Assembly (NCBI RefSeq): GCF_021502655.1
Contig: NZ_JAKFFT010000002.1
Coordinates: 62,001 to 126,000 of the forward strand
Direction: 5' to 3'
DNA length: 64,000 bases
Source of the DNA: Dyadobacter sp. CY347
GTDB lineage: Bacteria > Bacteroidota > Bacteroidia > Cytophagales > Spirosomataceae
In this document: positions 1 to 8,916 of the stretch, one piece after another
Numbering within the stretch: position 1 is the first letter of the stretch
Layout: each line of letters begins with the position of its first letter
Translations under genes and position numbers: made by a program
Notes under the pieces: generated by a model
What the model saw: the letters and a program-made list of their open reading frames with translations, nothing else
What the model was told of the DNA's origin: nothing
Databases searched by the model: none

Positions 1-747
1 CTGTCTGACTTCCGTTCGGATAGTGGAAAAATTTATTTCAGCCAAGACGTTAAACCGGTTCATTACAAAAAGATTAAATCTATTATTCATCGCTCGGAGG
101 CAAGAGTTGATTCATTTTTCAATGGTAAAAAATCCAATCCTACCATTATCGTTTGCAGCAATCCGCAGGAATATCAGAAATATTGCAGCAGTACGGAAGG
201 GGCGGGGTGTAGTTTGGGGACGCCTTGGGGACATTCTTTTGTGATTTTGAATACACAGGGAATGAATGTGGATGTGATCAGCCATGAAATGAGCCATACC
301 GAATTGCTTGCCCGATTGGGTTGGTGGACCATCGCAACAGAAATTCCGCAATGGTTCAACGAAGGCATCGCCCTCATGCTCGATCGGCGATTTGTCAATA
401 ATCCCGACAACATCGGCCGCTATTTCGATTATATGGACGAATGGCTCTACTACACAGGCGGCGGCCAGCAAATTCTGGAACTCCGGGATATGGCTTCTAT
501 CAAAGGATTTTTTAATGCCAGTCAAAAGCAGGTCATGCTTGCTTATATGTCGGCTGGGCTGGAAGTTTCTTATTGGCTTATCCTTTCAGAAGAGGATGGT
601 TTGCAGCGCTTGATCGGTGAAATGAAAAATGGAAAATCATTTCAAGAGGCTTATGCGCTTGCAGAGGCCAAAAAACGCGCTTACTGGTTTAAGAAATTAC
701 CCACAAATCCGCTCAGATTTCAGGATTCAAAGAAAATATCGGAATAA
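1..747 (+). CDS. Zinc metallopeptidase-like protein (5' end cut off)
   Basis: The reading frame is open from the first base, so this is the C-terminal part (248 residues) of a longer protein. It carries a classic HExxH zinc site (HEMSH, bases 283-297), followed about 22 residues later by WFNEGIAL, the spacing and shape of the third zinc ligand in gluzincin or 'peptidase MA-like' proteins. The segment after it is mostly helical and ends in a charged tail. Substrate and location cannot be judged because the N-terminus, with any signal peptide, lies outside the window. An ATG at base 214 begins a shorter frame, but the conserved-looking sequence runs well upstream of it. Confidence 0.7.
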   Translation: MSDFRSDSGKIYFSQDVKPVHYKKIKSIIHRSEARVDSFFNGKKSNPTIIVCSNPQEYQKYCSSTEGAGCSLGTPWGHSFVILNTQGMNVDVISHEMSHTELLARLGWWTIATEIPQWFNEGIALMLDRRFVNNPDNIGRYFDYMDEWLYYTGGGQQILELRDMASIKGFFNASQKQVMLAYMSAGLEVSYWLILSEEDGLQRLIGEMKNGKSFQEAYALAEAKKRAYWFKKLPTNPLRFQDSKKISE

Positions 748-828
748 ATACATGTCGATTTAACACTTGTAACTATATTTATGAGCACAATAAAATTTTA
801 GGACTATTATTCCCGTGTCCATTTTCAT

Positions 829-861
829 TTTGCACTATTTTCTGAAAATAATGTACCTTTC
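829..861 (+). promoter_or_regulatory. Candidate Bacteroidota promoter upstream of the sodium/sugar symporter
   Basis: TTTG at 829-832 and TACCTTTC at 854-861 match the -33 TTTG and -7 TAnnTTTG consensus of Bacteroidota with one mismatch and a 21-base spacer. The predicted transcript start lies about 40 bases before the ATG at 909. Found by eye. Confidence 0.4.
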
Positions 862-908
862 GATTTAAACTAATCAACTTCATACATTCATCTATTTTAT
901 TATTTGAA

Positions 909-2528
909 ATGCAACAATTACAAAGCCTGGATTATATTGTTTTCTTCTTTTACTTCATTGTCGTCTCCGGTTACGGTTATTGGATTTATCAAAGGAAAAG
1001 GTCAACAGTTGAGTCAACCAAGGATTTCTTTTTAGCGGAAGGTTCGCTGACGTGGTGGGCGATCGGAGCGTCGTTAATTGCTTCCAATATTTCAGCAGAG
1101 CAGTTCATTGGAATGTCCGGAAACGGTTTTTCGATGGGTTTGGGTATTTCAACATATGAATGGATGGCGGCCGCAACACTCGTGATTGTAGCCGTTTTTT
1201 TTATGCCTATTTATCTCAAAAACAAGATTTACACGATGCCTCAGTTTCTGAGCCAGCGTTATAATCCGACGGTGAGCTTAATTATGGCCGTTTTCTGGCT
1301 GGCATTGTACATTCTTGTAAACCTTACTTCTATCCTTTATCTGGGAGCGCTGGCCGTTTCGGGTATTTCCGGGTTGGATTTCCAGTTTTGTATGATCGCA
1401 CTGGCCGTTTTCGCGATCATTATCACGATTGGCGGTATGAAAGTGATTGGTTTTACGGATGTTATCCAGGTTTTCTTCCTGGTGATCGGTGGTCTTGCAA
1501 CGACGTATCTGGCGATTAACCTGGTTTCGGGTGAGGCTGGAATCGACGGCGTAATGACAGGGATTAAAATGATGCGCGAAAATCATGACGACCACTTCCA
1601 CATGATCTTCCCTAAAACAAGTCCATTTTACATGCAGTTGCCTGGTTTGACGGTGCTCCTTGGCGGGATGTGGATCGTGAACCTGAACTACTGGGGCTGT
1701 AATCAATACATTACCCAACGCGCTTTGGGCGCTGATCTGAAAACTGCCCGTAACGGGATCTTGTTCGCGGCGTTTCTGAAACTTTTAATGCCGGTTATCG
1801 TGGTTTTGCCGGGTATTGCAGCTTACGCATTGTATAGCAAAGGAATGTTCCAGGCAGAAATGCTTGATGCAGATGGCCAGATCAATGCAGATAAAGCTTA
1901 TCCTGTGCTGCTGAATTTGCTTCCTGCGGGTTTGAAAGGGCTTTCTTTCGCAGCATTAACTGCCGCCGTTGTGGCTTCGTTGGCTGGTAAGGCAAATAGT
2001 ATTTCAACAATTTTTACCTTGGATATTTTCAAAAATTATATCGGTAAAAACTCGGACGAGAAAACGCTCGTGCGCATCGGGCGTATCGTTGTTGTGGTTT
2101 CGATGATCCTGGCAATCGTCGTTTCTCCTTATATGGGCATTGATAAAAAAGGTGGTTTCCAATTCATTCAGGAAATGACTGGTTTACTTTCACCGGGTAT
2201 TTTTGCATCATTTATCATGGGCTTTTTCTGGAAGCGCACCAACTCAGCCGGAGCATTATTCGCCATCGTAGGTGGTTTCCTTATCGCGTTGGCCATGCAC
2301 AACAATTACTTCCCATTTGCCGACTGGACGCAAGTTCCGTTCCTGGATCGTATGGGCCTTGTATTCCTGATCTGCGTGGTGGTGATGGTAATTCTGGGAT
2401 TGGTACTGCCTGATGAAAAGAAAGGTTTGGCAATCGACACAGCGATGTTCGTGCCGCACCGCAGCTTCATCGTTGGTGCAGTGATCGTAATTAGTATCAT
2501 TACATTCTTATACGCTTACTTCTGGTAA
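909..2528 (+). CDS. Sodium/solute symporter, SSS family, vSGLT-like sugar transporter
   Basis: A 539-residue inner-membrane protein with about 14 hydrophobic segments, the usual length for the SSS family. It closely resembles the Vibrio sodium/galactose transporter vSGLT. NISAEQFIGMSG (with the sugar-contacting Gln), YEWMAAATL (with the Glu), NYWGCNQYITQR (Asn and the Tyr gate) and NADKAYP are all recognisable. It probably imports a hexose with sodium. Galactose or glucose is plausible, but the residues seen cannot decide which. It stands alone, with a promoter-like element upstream and a strong hairpin terminator downstream. Confidence 0.9.
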   Translation: MQQLQSLDYIVFFFYFIVVSGYGYWIYQRKRSTVESTKDFFLAEGSLTWWAIGASLIASNISAEQFIGMSGNGFSMGLGISTYEWMAAATLVIVAVFFMPIYLKNKIYTMPQFLSQRYNPTVSLIMAVFWLALYILVNLTSILYLGALAVSGISGLDFQFCMIALAVFAIIITIGGMKVIGFTDVIQVFFLVIGGLATTYLAINLVSGEAGIDGVMTGIKMMRENHDDHFHMIFPKTSPFYMQLPGLTVLLGGMWIVNLNYWGCNQYITQRALGADLKTARNGILFAAFLKLLMPVIVVLPGIAAYALYSKGMFQAEMLDADGQINADKAYPVLLNLLPAGLKGLSFAALTAAVVASLAGKANSISTIFTLDIFKNYIGKNSDEKTLVRIGRIVVVVSMILAIVVSPYMGIDKKGGFQFIQEMTGLLSPGIFASFIMGFFWKRTNSAGALFAIVGGFLIALAMHNNYFPFADWTQVPFLDRMGLVFLICVVVMVILGLVLPDEKKGLAIDTAMFVPHRSFIVGAVIVISIITFLYAYFW

Positions 2529-2546
2529 CACGGGAAGGGCAAAAAG

Positions 2547-2575
2547 AAAAGGCTTGGAGCGATCCAAGCCTTTTT
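2547..2575. terminator. Bidirectional intrinsic terminator
   Basis: A perfect 12-bp stem (2547-2558 with 2563-2574) closes a GCGA tetraloop, with a T run on one side and an A run on the other. It lies between the convergent symporter and cyclophilin genes and can serve both. Confidence 0.85.
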
Positions 2576-2597
2576 GCGTTTAAAGATGATCAGGAGA

Positions 2598-3041
2598 TTA
2601 AGCCTGTTCTTCGATAATGGTAATTTTCTGGATCTTGTCACCCTGGCGAAGCAAGTCAACTGTATCAACGCCATCCACCACTTTGCCGAAGCAAGTATGG
2701 TTTCCGTCCAAATGAGCCGTGTTATTGCGGCTGTGACAGATAAAAAACTGTGATCCGCCCGTGTTACGTCCTGCATGTGCCATGGAAAGCACGCCGCGGT
2801 CATGATATTGATTGCCGCCAGTAAGCTCGCAATCGATTTTGTAACCAGGGCCTCCGCGACCGGTTCCGGTTGGATCGCCGCCTTGCACCATGAAATCAGG
2901 TATAACCCTGTGAAAGATCAGTCCGTCGTAAAATCCTTTTTTTGAAAGATCAACAAAGTTTTTCACCGTTCCGGGTGCGTCCGCATCGTAAAACTCGATC
3001 AGCATCGTGCCTTTATCGGTGATCATTTCTGCTTTTGTCAT
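2598..3041 (-). CDS. Peptidyl-prolyl cis-trans isomerase, cyclophilin type
   Basis: A 147-residue single-domain cyclophilin that speeds cis-trans isomerisation of prolyl bonds during protein folding. The family signatures are all present: FHRVIPDFMVQGGD (catalytic Arg and the hydrophobic pocket), GGPGYKI, SMAHAGRNTGGSQFFI and the late HLDGNHTCFGKV. There is no signal peptide, so it should act in the cytoplasm. It is monocistronic, flanked by terminators on both sides. The family assignment is secure; which of the organism's cyclophilins it is cannot be told. Confidence 0.95.
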   Translation of the reverse strand: MTKAEMITDKGTMLIEFYDADAPGTVKNFVDLSKKGFYDGLIFHRVIPDFMVQGGDPTGTGRGGPGYKIDCELTGGNQYHDRGVLSMAHAGRNTGGSQFFICHSRNNTAHLDGNHTCFGKVVDGVDTVDLLRQGDKIQKITIIEEQA

Positions 3042-3116
3042 ATTGATTTTAAAGAGAATTTGAATAAAAATTGAAGTTGTTTCCAGTCAGTTGATCTGAC
3101 GTTTCATAACAACACA

Positions 3117-3143
3117 AAGAAAAGGATAATGTATCCTTTTCTT
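3117..3143 (-). terminator. Hairpin terminator of the lytic transglycosylase gene
   Basis: A perfect 12-bp stem (3117-3128 with 3132-3143) has a 3-base loop. It starts 29 bases beyond the stop codon of the minus-strand gene that ends at 3172. The 3' arm is T-rich (CCTTTTCTTTG on the minus strand), but no long T run follows. Confidence 0.6.
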
Positions 3144-3171
3144 CAACTTTATGCCAAATAAAATGATTGGA

Positions 3172-3954
3172 TTAAGAATCAGCAGCCACTTTATCAGTTT
3201 GCTTAGCCAACTGAAGATCCGCTTTTTTCTGCTCCACCTTGAAGTCTGCCAAACGGTCAACCACGTCTCCGCTAACCCATTCTTTGCTTCTTTCAGGGTT
3301 GTTAAACCATTCTTTTACAGCCAGTAATTTATAAATGTAACGGGTGGTTTCTGAGTTTAAACGCAGCTTGAAATAATCGTCCTTGTTCTGGGCATCCAGT
3401 TTATTCTGAATGTGCGTTGGTCCTGCATTATAAGCAGCAGCAACGAGTGTCCATGAACCAAGCTGACGATATAGATTGCGCAGATATTTTCCTGCTGCAT
3501 GCGTTGATTTGACGAGATGTTTGCGGTCGTCCCTGGTTTCATTCACAACCAGCCCAAGAGATTTGGCTGTTGCCGGCATCAGCTGCCAGTAGCCTCCTGC
3601 GCCGCGGTGCGATTTTGCGTCGTCACTCATTGCGCTCTCTATCAAAGGAAGATATTTAAAATCGGCTGGTACTCCGTACTTTTTAAGAATCGGTTCTATA
3701 ATCTTGATTCTTTTTTGGGTCTTTGTCATCAGCTTACGAAAGGTGGGGTTGTCGTAATTTCTGATCATTTTTTGATACCGCTCAGCGATGCGAAGCTCTG
3801 ATAATGGAATGGCCTCGCCACAGAAGTCAATAGCAAGAAGATCTGAATCTATAATTGTTGTCTCTTTCAGTTCCTTCTTTTCCACCCCCACCTCGCTCAC
3901 TGGTTCGTTACCCATTATTGCGATTGAGAGGGCCATAAAGATAAGTTTAATCAT
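3172..3954 (-). CDS. Lytic transglycosylase (SLT/MltD-like)
   Basis: A 260-residue protein with a soluble lytic transglycosylase domain at about residues 90-200, which cleaves the MurNAc-GlcNAc bond of peptidoglycan to leave 1,6-anhydroMurNAc. The catalytic Glu is in LPLIESAMS (Glu106), followed by GAGGYWQLMPATAKSLGL and VAAAYNAGPTHI, the standard motifs II-IV. The N-terminus has a short hydrophobic stretch that could be a signal or anchor sequence, as expected for a periplasmic enzyme, but the cleavage site is unclear. No LysM repeats are visible, unlike full-length MltD. Confidence 0.88.
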   Translation of the reverse strand: MIKLIFMALSIAIMGNEPVSEVGVEKKELKETTIIDSDLLAIDFCGEAIPLSELRIAERYQKMIRNYDNPTFRKLMTKTQKRIKIIEPILKKYGVPADFKYLPLIESAMSDDAKSHRGAGGYWQLMPATAKSLGLVVNETRDDRKHLVKSTHAAGKYLRNLYRQLGSWTLVAAAYNAGPTHIQNKLDAQNKDDYFKLRLNSETTRYIYKLLAVKEWFNNPERSKEWVSGDVVDRLADFKVEQKKADLQLAKQTDKVAADS

Positions 3955-4414
3955 TCATTTTTCATTTCGTGGAACATAGTATAAAGGCTTAAAGCCGGAG
4001 CAAAGATAACGGCATTTGAATTAAAAATATTTCATTCTTTTGTAAAACTTTGATTTATAGGCAATTATGTAACCGCTTTGTAGTATTAATTCAAGACATT
4101 CGCATTTGGTGTTTCACGATCATTTCCTAGGTTTGCTTTGTAAAAACGCACAAAATCAAAATTTATCCTTTGCTTAATAGTGAATAACCAAACGCCAAAT
4201 CTTACAATTGATATAATTTAATATAGAAATAATTGTAAGAACATAATATGGATAGCTGATAATCAAAGTTTTACACGCAACATTCAGTCCATTATTTGAC
4301 TTACTTATGTTGTGCCGGACTATTTTTAACAAATTCCTTGCCAATGGTATATTGTTTTAAACTTTCAGAATCACAGAAATAGTAACTTGCGTTTTTGCAC
4401 TATTTTGCGAGATT
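3955..4414. other. AT-rich intergenic region between divergent genes
   Basis: These 460 bases separate the divergent transglycosylase and moeA genes. I see no credible gene. The only recognisable element is a -7 box for the minus-strand gene at 4001-4008. A TTTTTGCACTATTTTG stretch just ahead of moeA resembles promoter pieces, but the spacing is wrong. The rest is featureless AT-rich DNA. Confidence 0.5.
4001..4008 (-). promoter_or_regulatory. -7 promoter element of the lytic transglycosylase gene
   Basis: TATCTTTG on the minus strand is a perfect match to TAnnTTTG and lies 46 bases upstream of the start at 3954. No TTTG is seen at the proper -33 distance, so the promoter would be partial. 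Confidence 0.4.
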
Positions 4415-5605
4415 ATGGTCACAGTTAAGGAGGCGAAACAAAAGATCCTGGAAAATGTCAGTTCCCTGCCCGCCAATATTGTGGAGATGGGAAACGCTTT
4501 GGGGCATGTTTTGGCGGCGGATATCCTTGCGCCTTTGGCATTACCCTCATTCCGGCAGTCGTCCATGGACGGTTATGCAATCATACACAGCGACATACAG
4601 GAGGCGGGCACGATTCTCAAATTAGAAGGGGAATCAAAAGCGGGGCAAACTTCCACACCAGCATTAAGTCCGGGCTCGGCGATGCGCATTTTTACCGGAG
4701 CGCCAGTTCCCGAGGGTGCAACTGCTGTCATTATGCAGGAAAATACTTCGTCAGCAAACGGAAGTGTTACGATCCGGGAATTCCCGGTGCCACCAGGTAA
4801 AAATGTAAGGAACATTGGGCAGCAGATCCTGGAAGGCGCTGTTGCACTGGAACAAGGCACCTTTTTATCACCTGGGAGCATAGGCTTTTTGCAGGGAATG
4901 AATGTATGGGAGGTCAATGTTTACAAAAAACCAAAAGTCGGATTGCTGGTAACGGGCGATGAGTTGCTTCATAAGGGCGATCCGCTTGTGCATGGGAAAA
5001 TCTTTGAATCCAATTCTGCTATGCTTGCCGCAGCATTACAGCAGGAGGGAATAGCAGGTCTTGAAATAAAATATGCCGCAGACGATCTGGAATCAACTAT
5101 TCATGGCCTTAGCGAGCTGGCAGAAACGAATGACGTTGTGCTTGCTTCCGGCGGGATTTCGGTGGGCGATTATGATTTCGTAGGAAAAGCAGTTGCGGCA
5201 TTAGGCGCAGAAACAGTGTTTTATAAAGTACGGCAGAAGCCCGGAAAACCATTGTTATTTGCAAAAAAGAATGACACGCTGTTTTTTGCATTGCCCGGAA
5301 ATCCGGCATCCTCGCTGGTTTGCTATTATGAATATGTGCTGCCCGCTTTGAGGATTATGGCTGGTAAAAAAGACCCGTTTCTGACAACATTAAAAATGCC
5401 GGCAAAATATGCTTGTTCATTTAATGGCGAGCGCGACGAGTTCTTGAAAGGACTAATCATTAATGGCGAAGTGATACCGCTGGATGGACAGGAATCGTTT
5501 GCATTGCGCTCGTTTGCCATTGCTAATGCGATAATTTATCTGCCCGTGACGCAAAATGTAGTGGAAAAAGGAGATCTGGTTGAAGTGCATTTGTTGCCTT
5601 TCTGA
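4415..5605 (+). CDS. moeA: Molybdopterin molybdenumtransferase MoeA
   Basis: A 396-residue protein, the normal MoeA length. MoeA inserts molybdate into adenylylated molybdopterin in the last step of molybdenum cofactor synthesis. Visible signatures are SSMDGYAI, FTGAPVPEGATAVIMQE, the MoCF-binding region VGLLVTGDEL with ESNSAMLAA, ASGGISVGDYDF, and PGNPASSLVCYYEY. It opens a five-gene run on the same strand, with moaD starting 49 bases downstream. The gene starts with ATG and has no obvious Shine-Dalgarno sequence. Confidence 0.95.
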   Translation: MVTVKEAKQKILENVSSLPANIVEMGNALGHVLAADILAPLALPSFRQSSMDGYAIIHSDIQEAGTILKLEGESKAGQTSTPALSPGSAMRIFTGAPVPEGATAVIMQENTSSANGSVTIREFPVPPGKNVRNIGQQILEGAVALEQGTFLSPGSIGFLQGMNVWEVNVYKKPKVGLLVTGDELLHKGDPLVHGKIFESNSAMLAAALQQEGIAGLEIKYAADDLESTIHGLSELAETNDVVLASGGISVGDYDFVGKAVAALGAETVFYKVRQKPGKPLLFAKKNDTLFFALPGNPASSLVCYYEYVLPALRIMAGKKDPFLTTLKMPAKYACSFNGERDEFLKGLIINGEVIPLDGQESFALRSFAIANAIIYLPVTQNVVEKGDLVEVHLLPF

Positions 5606-5654
5606 ATCGGATTTTGAAAAAATGTGTTAGCCTTTAAAACAGAAAATATAAGCA

Positions 5655-5894
5655 ATGAGCATTCAGGTGTCATATTACGGAATGCTGGCAGAAATTACCG
5701 GCCAGGCGAACGAGGTTTGGGTTGCTGATCAAAATCTGACTGTTGGCGATTTTCGTAACCAGATTATCGAACGTTATCCGGCTATGCGGGAGAAAAAATT
5801 TAAAATTGCCGTGGATCAAAAGATTTCGCAAGATTACGTTTCCATTGATAACGCATCAGAAATCGCCTTGCTGCCGCCATTCGCAGGAGGCTGA
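5655..5894 (+). CDS. moaD: Molybdopterin synthase sulfur carrier subunit MoaD
   Basis: A 79-residue ubiquitin-like protein ending in LLPPFAGG. The C-terminal Gly-Gly is the residue pair that becomes a thiocarboxylate and donates sulfur to precursor Z within molybdopterin synthase. It sits between moeA and moaE, its partner subunit. No MoeB-type adenylyltransferase that would activate it is present in the window. Confidence 0.9.
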   Translation: MSIQVSYYGMLAEITGQANEVWVADQNLTVGDFRNQIIERYPAMREKKFKIAVDQKISQDYVSIDNASEIALLPPFAGG

Positions 5895-5928
5895 GCCTTA
5901 TATTGAGCCTAAATCCCAAGAACATTTC

Positions 5929-6378
5929 ATGGAAAAAGAGCATAAGCATAAAAAAGTATTCGTTCAGGGACCTATTAGCCCTGATTTTGTTTCCAAATCG
6001 ATAGCGAGCCATCAGTCTAAAACGACCATTGGTGCACACGCAATATTTTTAGGCCAGATCCGGGCAGACCAAAAAACGGATGGCGTCGTAACCGGAATCG
6101 ATTATTCGGCTTACGAAGAAATGGCGGAAAAAGCATTTTACGAGATCAGGGAAGCGGCTTTTGAAAAATTCGAGCTGACATGCATGCACATTTACCACAG
6201 TCTGGGCATTGTCCCGACGGGTGAAATCAGCCTGTTTGTTTTCGTCTCCTCGCCCCATCGCCGCGCCGCTTTTGAAGCCTCGGAGTACATTGTCGAAGAA
6301 ATTAAGGCAAATGTCCCGATCTTCGGAAAGGAACTGTTAGGCGAAGGAGGAAATTACGTCTGGAAAGAAAATAAATAA
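5929..6378 (+). CDS. moaE: Molybdopterin synthase catalytic subunit MoaE
   Basis: A 149-residue protein with the MoaE fold signatures: GAHAIFLGQIR, the central YEEMAEKAFYEI helix, HSLGIVPTGEISLFV, SSPHRRAAF, and the active-site tail VPIFGKELLGEGG with a Trp-Lys near the end. It converts precursor Z to molybdopterin with MoaD thiocarboxylate. The frame is open for a further 62 codons upstream, but that stretch overlaps moaD. The ATG at 5929, 34 bases after the moaD stop, fits the family start. Confidence 0.92.
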   Translation: MEKEHKHKKVFVQGPISPDFVSKSIASHQSKTTIGAHAIFLGQIRADQKTDGVVTGIDYSAYEEMAEKAFYEIREAAFEKFELTCMHIYHSLGIVPTGEISLFVFVSSPHRRAAFEASEYIVEEIKANVPIFGKELLGEGGNYVWKENK

Positions 6379-6385
6379 AATTCCA

Positions 6386-7294
6386 TTGGTAGACATTACG
6401 CATAAAAGCAACACATTACGCATTGCCACTGCGCAGGCCATTGTGCAGGTAAGCAAAGCAGAAACCATCACGGCCATTCAGGAACGAAATGTTCCCAAGG
6501 GCGACGTTTTTGAGATGGCAAAAGCGGCCGGATTTCTGGCCGTGAAAAAAACACCGGACCTGCTGCCAGATTGCCATCCGATCCCGGTCGAATATACGGG
6601 CGTGAATTACCGCATTGAAGATCTGACCATCATCATTGAGCTGACCGTCAAGACGATATATAAAACGGGCGTCGAAGTGGAAGCCATGCACGGCGCGTCA
6701 GTGGTTGCGCTCACCATGTATGATATGCTTAAACCGATTGATAAAGGTGTCGAAATCAGGAACATCAGGTTATTGGAGAAAAAAGGAGGGAAGAGCGATC
6801 GGAAGGCGATACCTGAAAATCTTAAAACTGCTGTTATAGTTTGTTCAGACAGCATTTCAAATGGGATTGGTGGAGACAGGTCCGGAAAGAAAATTATCGA
6901 AAAACTGGAAGTGCTGAAAATTGTTGCCAGCGATTACAGCATTATCCCGGATGACAAAGCCAACATTCAGGAAAAGATCAGAAGCCTTTGCAATGCAGAT
7001 TATCAGCTTATTTTAATCACAGGCGGAACCGGGTTGTCTCACAGGGATGTTACACCGGAAGCGGTATCGGAATTACTTGAAAAGGAGATTCCGGGAATTG
7101 CGGAAACGGCCAGGAATTATGGCCAGGACCGCATGCCGACAGCCATGTTATCAAGGTCCGTAGGCGGTTTAATTGGTGAAACACTGGTCATTACTATGCC
7201 GGGAAGCACAGGCGGAGTTTCAGAATATATGGATGCATTGTTCCCTCAGGTCCTGCATGTTTTTAGTGTTATAGAGGGAAAAAAACACGATTAA
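6386..7294 (+). CDS. Fused MoaC-MogA/MoaB molybdenum cofactor protein
   Basis: A 302-residue two-domain protein. Residues 1 to about 140 are MoaC, which with MoaA makes cyclic pyranopterin monophosphate (NVPKGDVFEMAKAAG, LLPDCHPIPVEYTGV, VEAMHGASVVALTMYDM, KKGGKSD). Residues 145-302 are MogA/MoaB, the molybdopterin adenylyltransferase (ILITGGTGLSHRDVTPEA, MPGSTGGVSEYMDALFP). Similar fusions are known in Bacteroidota. The start is unusual. After the in-frame stop at 6338-6340 there is no ATG or GTG, so a TTG at 6386, eight bases after moaE ends, is the best start. The family N-terminus VDITHKSN follows it directly. Confidence 0.9.
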   Translation: MVDITHKSNTLRIATAQAIVQVSKAETITAIQERNVPKGDVFEMAKAAGFLAVKKTPDLLPDCHPIPVEYTGVNYRIEDLTIIIELTVKTIYKTGVEVEAMHGASVVALTMYDMLKPIDKGVEIRNIRLLEKKGGKSDRKAIPENLKTAVIVCSDSISNGIGGDRSGKKIIEKLEVLKIVASDYSIIPDDKANIQEKIRSLCNADYQLILITGGTGLSHRDVTPEAVSELLEKEIPGIAETARNYGQDRMPTAMLSRSVGGLIGETLVITMPGSTGGVSEYMDALFPQVLHVFSVIEGKKHD

Positions 7295-7303
7295 ATTAGA
7301 ATA

Positions 7304-8296
7304 ATGTCCTTACCCATAGTTGATACATTCGGTCGCAAGCATACTTATCTGCGTATTTCGCTGACAGATAAGTGTAATTTGCGCTGCACCTATTGTATGC
7401 CGCAGGAGGACATGCAGTTTATGCCTTCCAAATGGCTTATGCAAGCCGATGAAATCAAAGCGCTTGCAGAGATTTTTGTGGAAATGGGTGTCGATAAAAT
7501 CCGTCTGACCGGTGGAGAGCCATTGATTCGGAAGGATGTCGGGCAGATCGTTTCTGACCTGGGCAAGCTGCCGACCTCACTAACATTAACGACCAATGCT
7601 GTTTTCGTTGATCAGTTTATTGGTAATTTAAAAGAAGCCGGTGTTAATTCACTGAATGTAAGTCTGGATACATTGCGGGAGGATAGGTTCAGGGCCGTCA
7701 CCAAGCGGGATCATTTTACAAAGACTCTGGACAACATCAGGTTGTTGCTTGCGGAAGGTTTTGTTGTAAAGATCAATATGGTGGTGATGAAGGGCATTAA
7801 TGAAGATGAAGTCAATGATTTCGTCCGGATGACCCTGGAACAGCCGAATCTGCATGTTCGATTTATTGAATTCATGCCATTTAAAGGCAATCAGTGGGAT
7901 ATGTCCAAGATCGTTTCCTACAATGAGCTGCTTTCGGATATCAATAATGAATTTGATTTTCAGCAGTTAACAGGTGAATTACAAGATACGGCACATCGTT
8001 TCCAGGTAACGGGCGGTGCCGGGACATTCGGGATTATCGGCACAGTAACACATCCGTTCTGCTCCGGCTGCAACCGCATCAGGCTCACAGCCGACGGAAA
8101 GCTCAAAAATTGCCTCTTCGACACCTCCGAGGCAGATCTTCTAACGCCTCTTCGCGCAGGCCACGACGTCCGCGCTCTCATCCACGCCCACTTCCACAAA
8201 AAACACTTTGCCCACGGCGGCCACGTTAATTTCACCGAGAAACAAGCAAAATCAGATTACGAACAAAACCGGAATATGATTGCTATTGGTGGGTAG
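7304..8296 (+). CDS. moaA: GTP 3',8-cyclase MoaA (radical SAM)
   Basis: A 330-residue radical SAM enzyme that, with MoaC, converts GTP into the pyranopterin precursor. The N-terminal cluster motif CNLRCTYC gives Cys24, Cys28 and Cys31. The SAM-binding TGGEPL follows, and the second C-terminal cluster lies in FCSGCNRIRL...LKNCLF. The protein ends in GG, as active MoaA proteins do. It begins nine bases after the moaC/mogA gene and ends the operon. Confidence 0.95.
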   Translation: MSLPIVDTFGRKHTYLRISLTDKCNLRCTYCMPQEDMQFMPSKWLMQADEIKALAEIFVEMGVDKIRLTGGEPLIRKDVGQIVSDLGKLPTSLTLTTNAVFVDQFIGNLKEAGVNSLNVSLDTLREDRFRAVTKRDHFTKTLDNIRLLLAEGFVVKINMVVMKGINEDEVNDFVRMTLEQPNLHVRFIEFMPFKGNQWDMSKIVSYNELLSDINNEFDFQQLTGELQDTAHRFQVTGGAGTFGIIGTVTHPFCSGCNRIRLTADGKLKNCLFDTSEADLLTPLRAGHDVRALIHAHFHKKHFAHGGHVNFTEKQAKSDYEQNRNMIAIGG

Positions 8297-8445
8297 TCAC
8301 GTCACCATTCCTTCCAATTAATATACTTAAAACCATTCAACACTAATTTCTGCCGTTTAAATAATGCGTGCAACATTGGCGGTTGCAAGGTTCTCATTGG
8401 TAAAAATCTTCAAAAATTATTTACTCAAAGTAACCTTCAAGAGCC

Positions 8446-8859
8446 ATGAGAAACGTGATGAAAGCAATTGCCGCTGCCGCCTTTACCCTTCTGTTAATTA
8501 GTAATGTGTCCGCGGCACCGCGCCTAGTGCCAAAAGCGGAATGTAAAAATAACGCCTGCGAAAAGTTTAAAATCGGAATGTACAGGGTCAAGAATACGAC
8601 TTCCATGAACCTGCTGATGGAAAAGGCAAAGGGCGAACGCATAGTCATCCGGCTGATGAACTCCAAAGGCAAAGTCCTTCACGAAGAATATGTGCCCAGG
8701 CACCTAAGCAAATATGGACGCAAACTGAATTTTGAAGAAATTAACGACGGTGTCTACACCTTGGAAGTTTCCAATGATTATGAGAAAATCGTCAAAAGCA
8801 TTTACCTGGCCACCGATGAAATAAGGGAAGTCGAGCGAACTTTGGTTGGGGTAAATTAA
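8446..8859 (+). CDS. Small secreted protein of unknown function
   Basis: 137 residues with a clear signal peptide (hydrophobic core about residues 7-20, cleavage near VSAAP). The mature part, about 110 residues, looks like one small beta-sandwich: VIRLMNSKGKVLHEEYV, then an ING-type turn (INDGVYTLEVSND) and a final strand. This resembles secreted Bacteroidota proteins built on a T9SS-tail-like or Ig-like fold. It lies 149 bases after the moaA stop and has its own terminator, so it is probably not part of that operon. No function can be assigned. Confidence 0.7.
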   Translation: MRNVMKAIAAAAFTLLLISNVSAAPRLVPKAECKNNACEKFKIGMYRVKNTTSMNLLMEKAKGERIVIRLMNSKGKVLHEEYVPRHLSKYGRKLNFEEINDGVYTLEVSNDYEKIVKSIYLATDEIREVERTLVGVN

Positions 8860-8873
8860 GGTTCATTAATGTC

Positions 8874-8916
8874 GCGTTACAGGATTGCAGCCGCAGCATT
8901 CCTGTGACGCTTTTTA
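8874..8916. terminator. Intrinsic terminator between convergent genes
   Basis: An 11-bp stem (8874-8884 with 8900-8910, one G-T wobble) is followed by TTTTTATTTTT. It ends the secreted-protein gene and overlaps the stop codon of the convergent gene at 8914. Confidence 0.8.

Noticed and set aside
4391-4407. TTTTTGCACTATTTTG as a promoter for moeA
   Set aside because: Pieces resemble the -33 and -7 boxes, but they are only a few bases apart and the -7 box is one base short.
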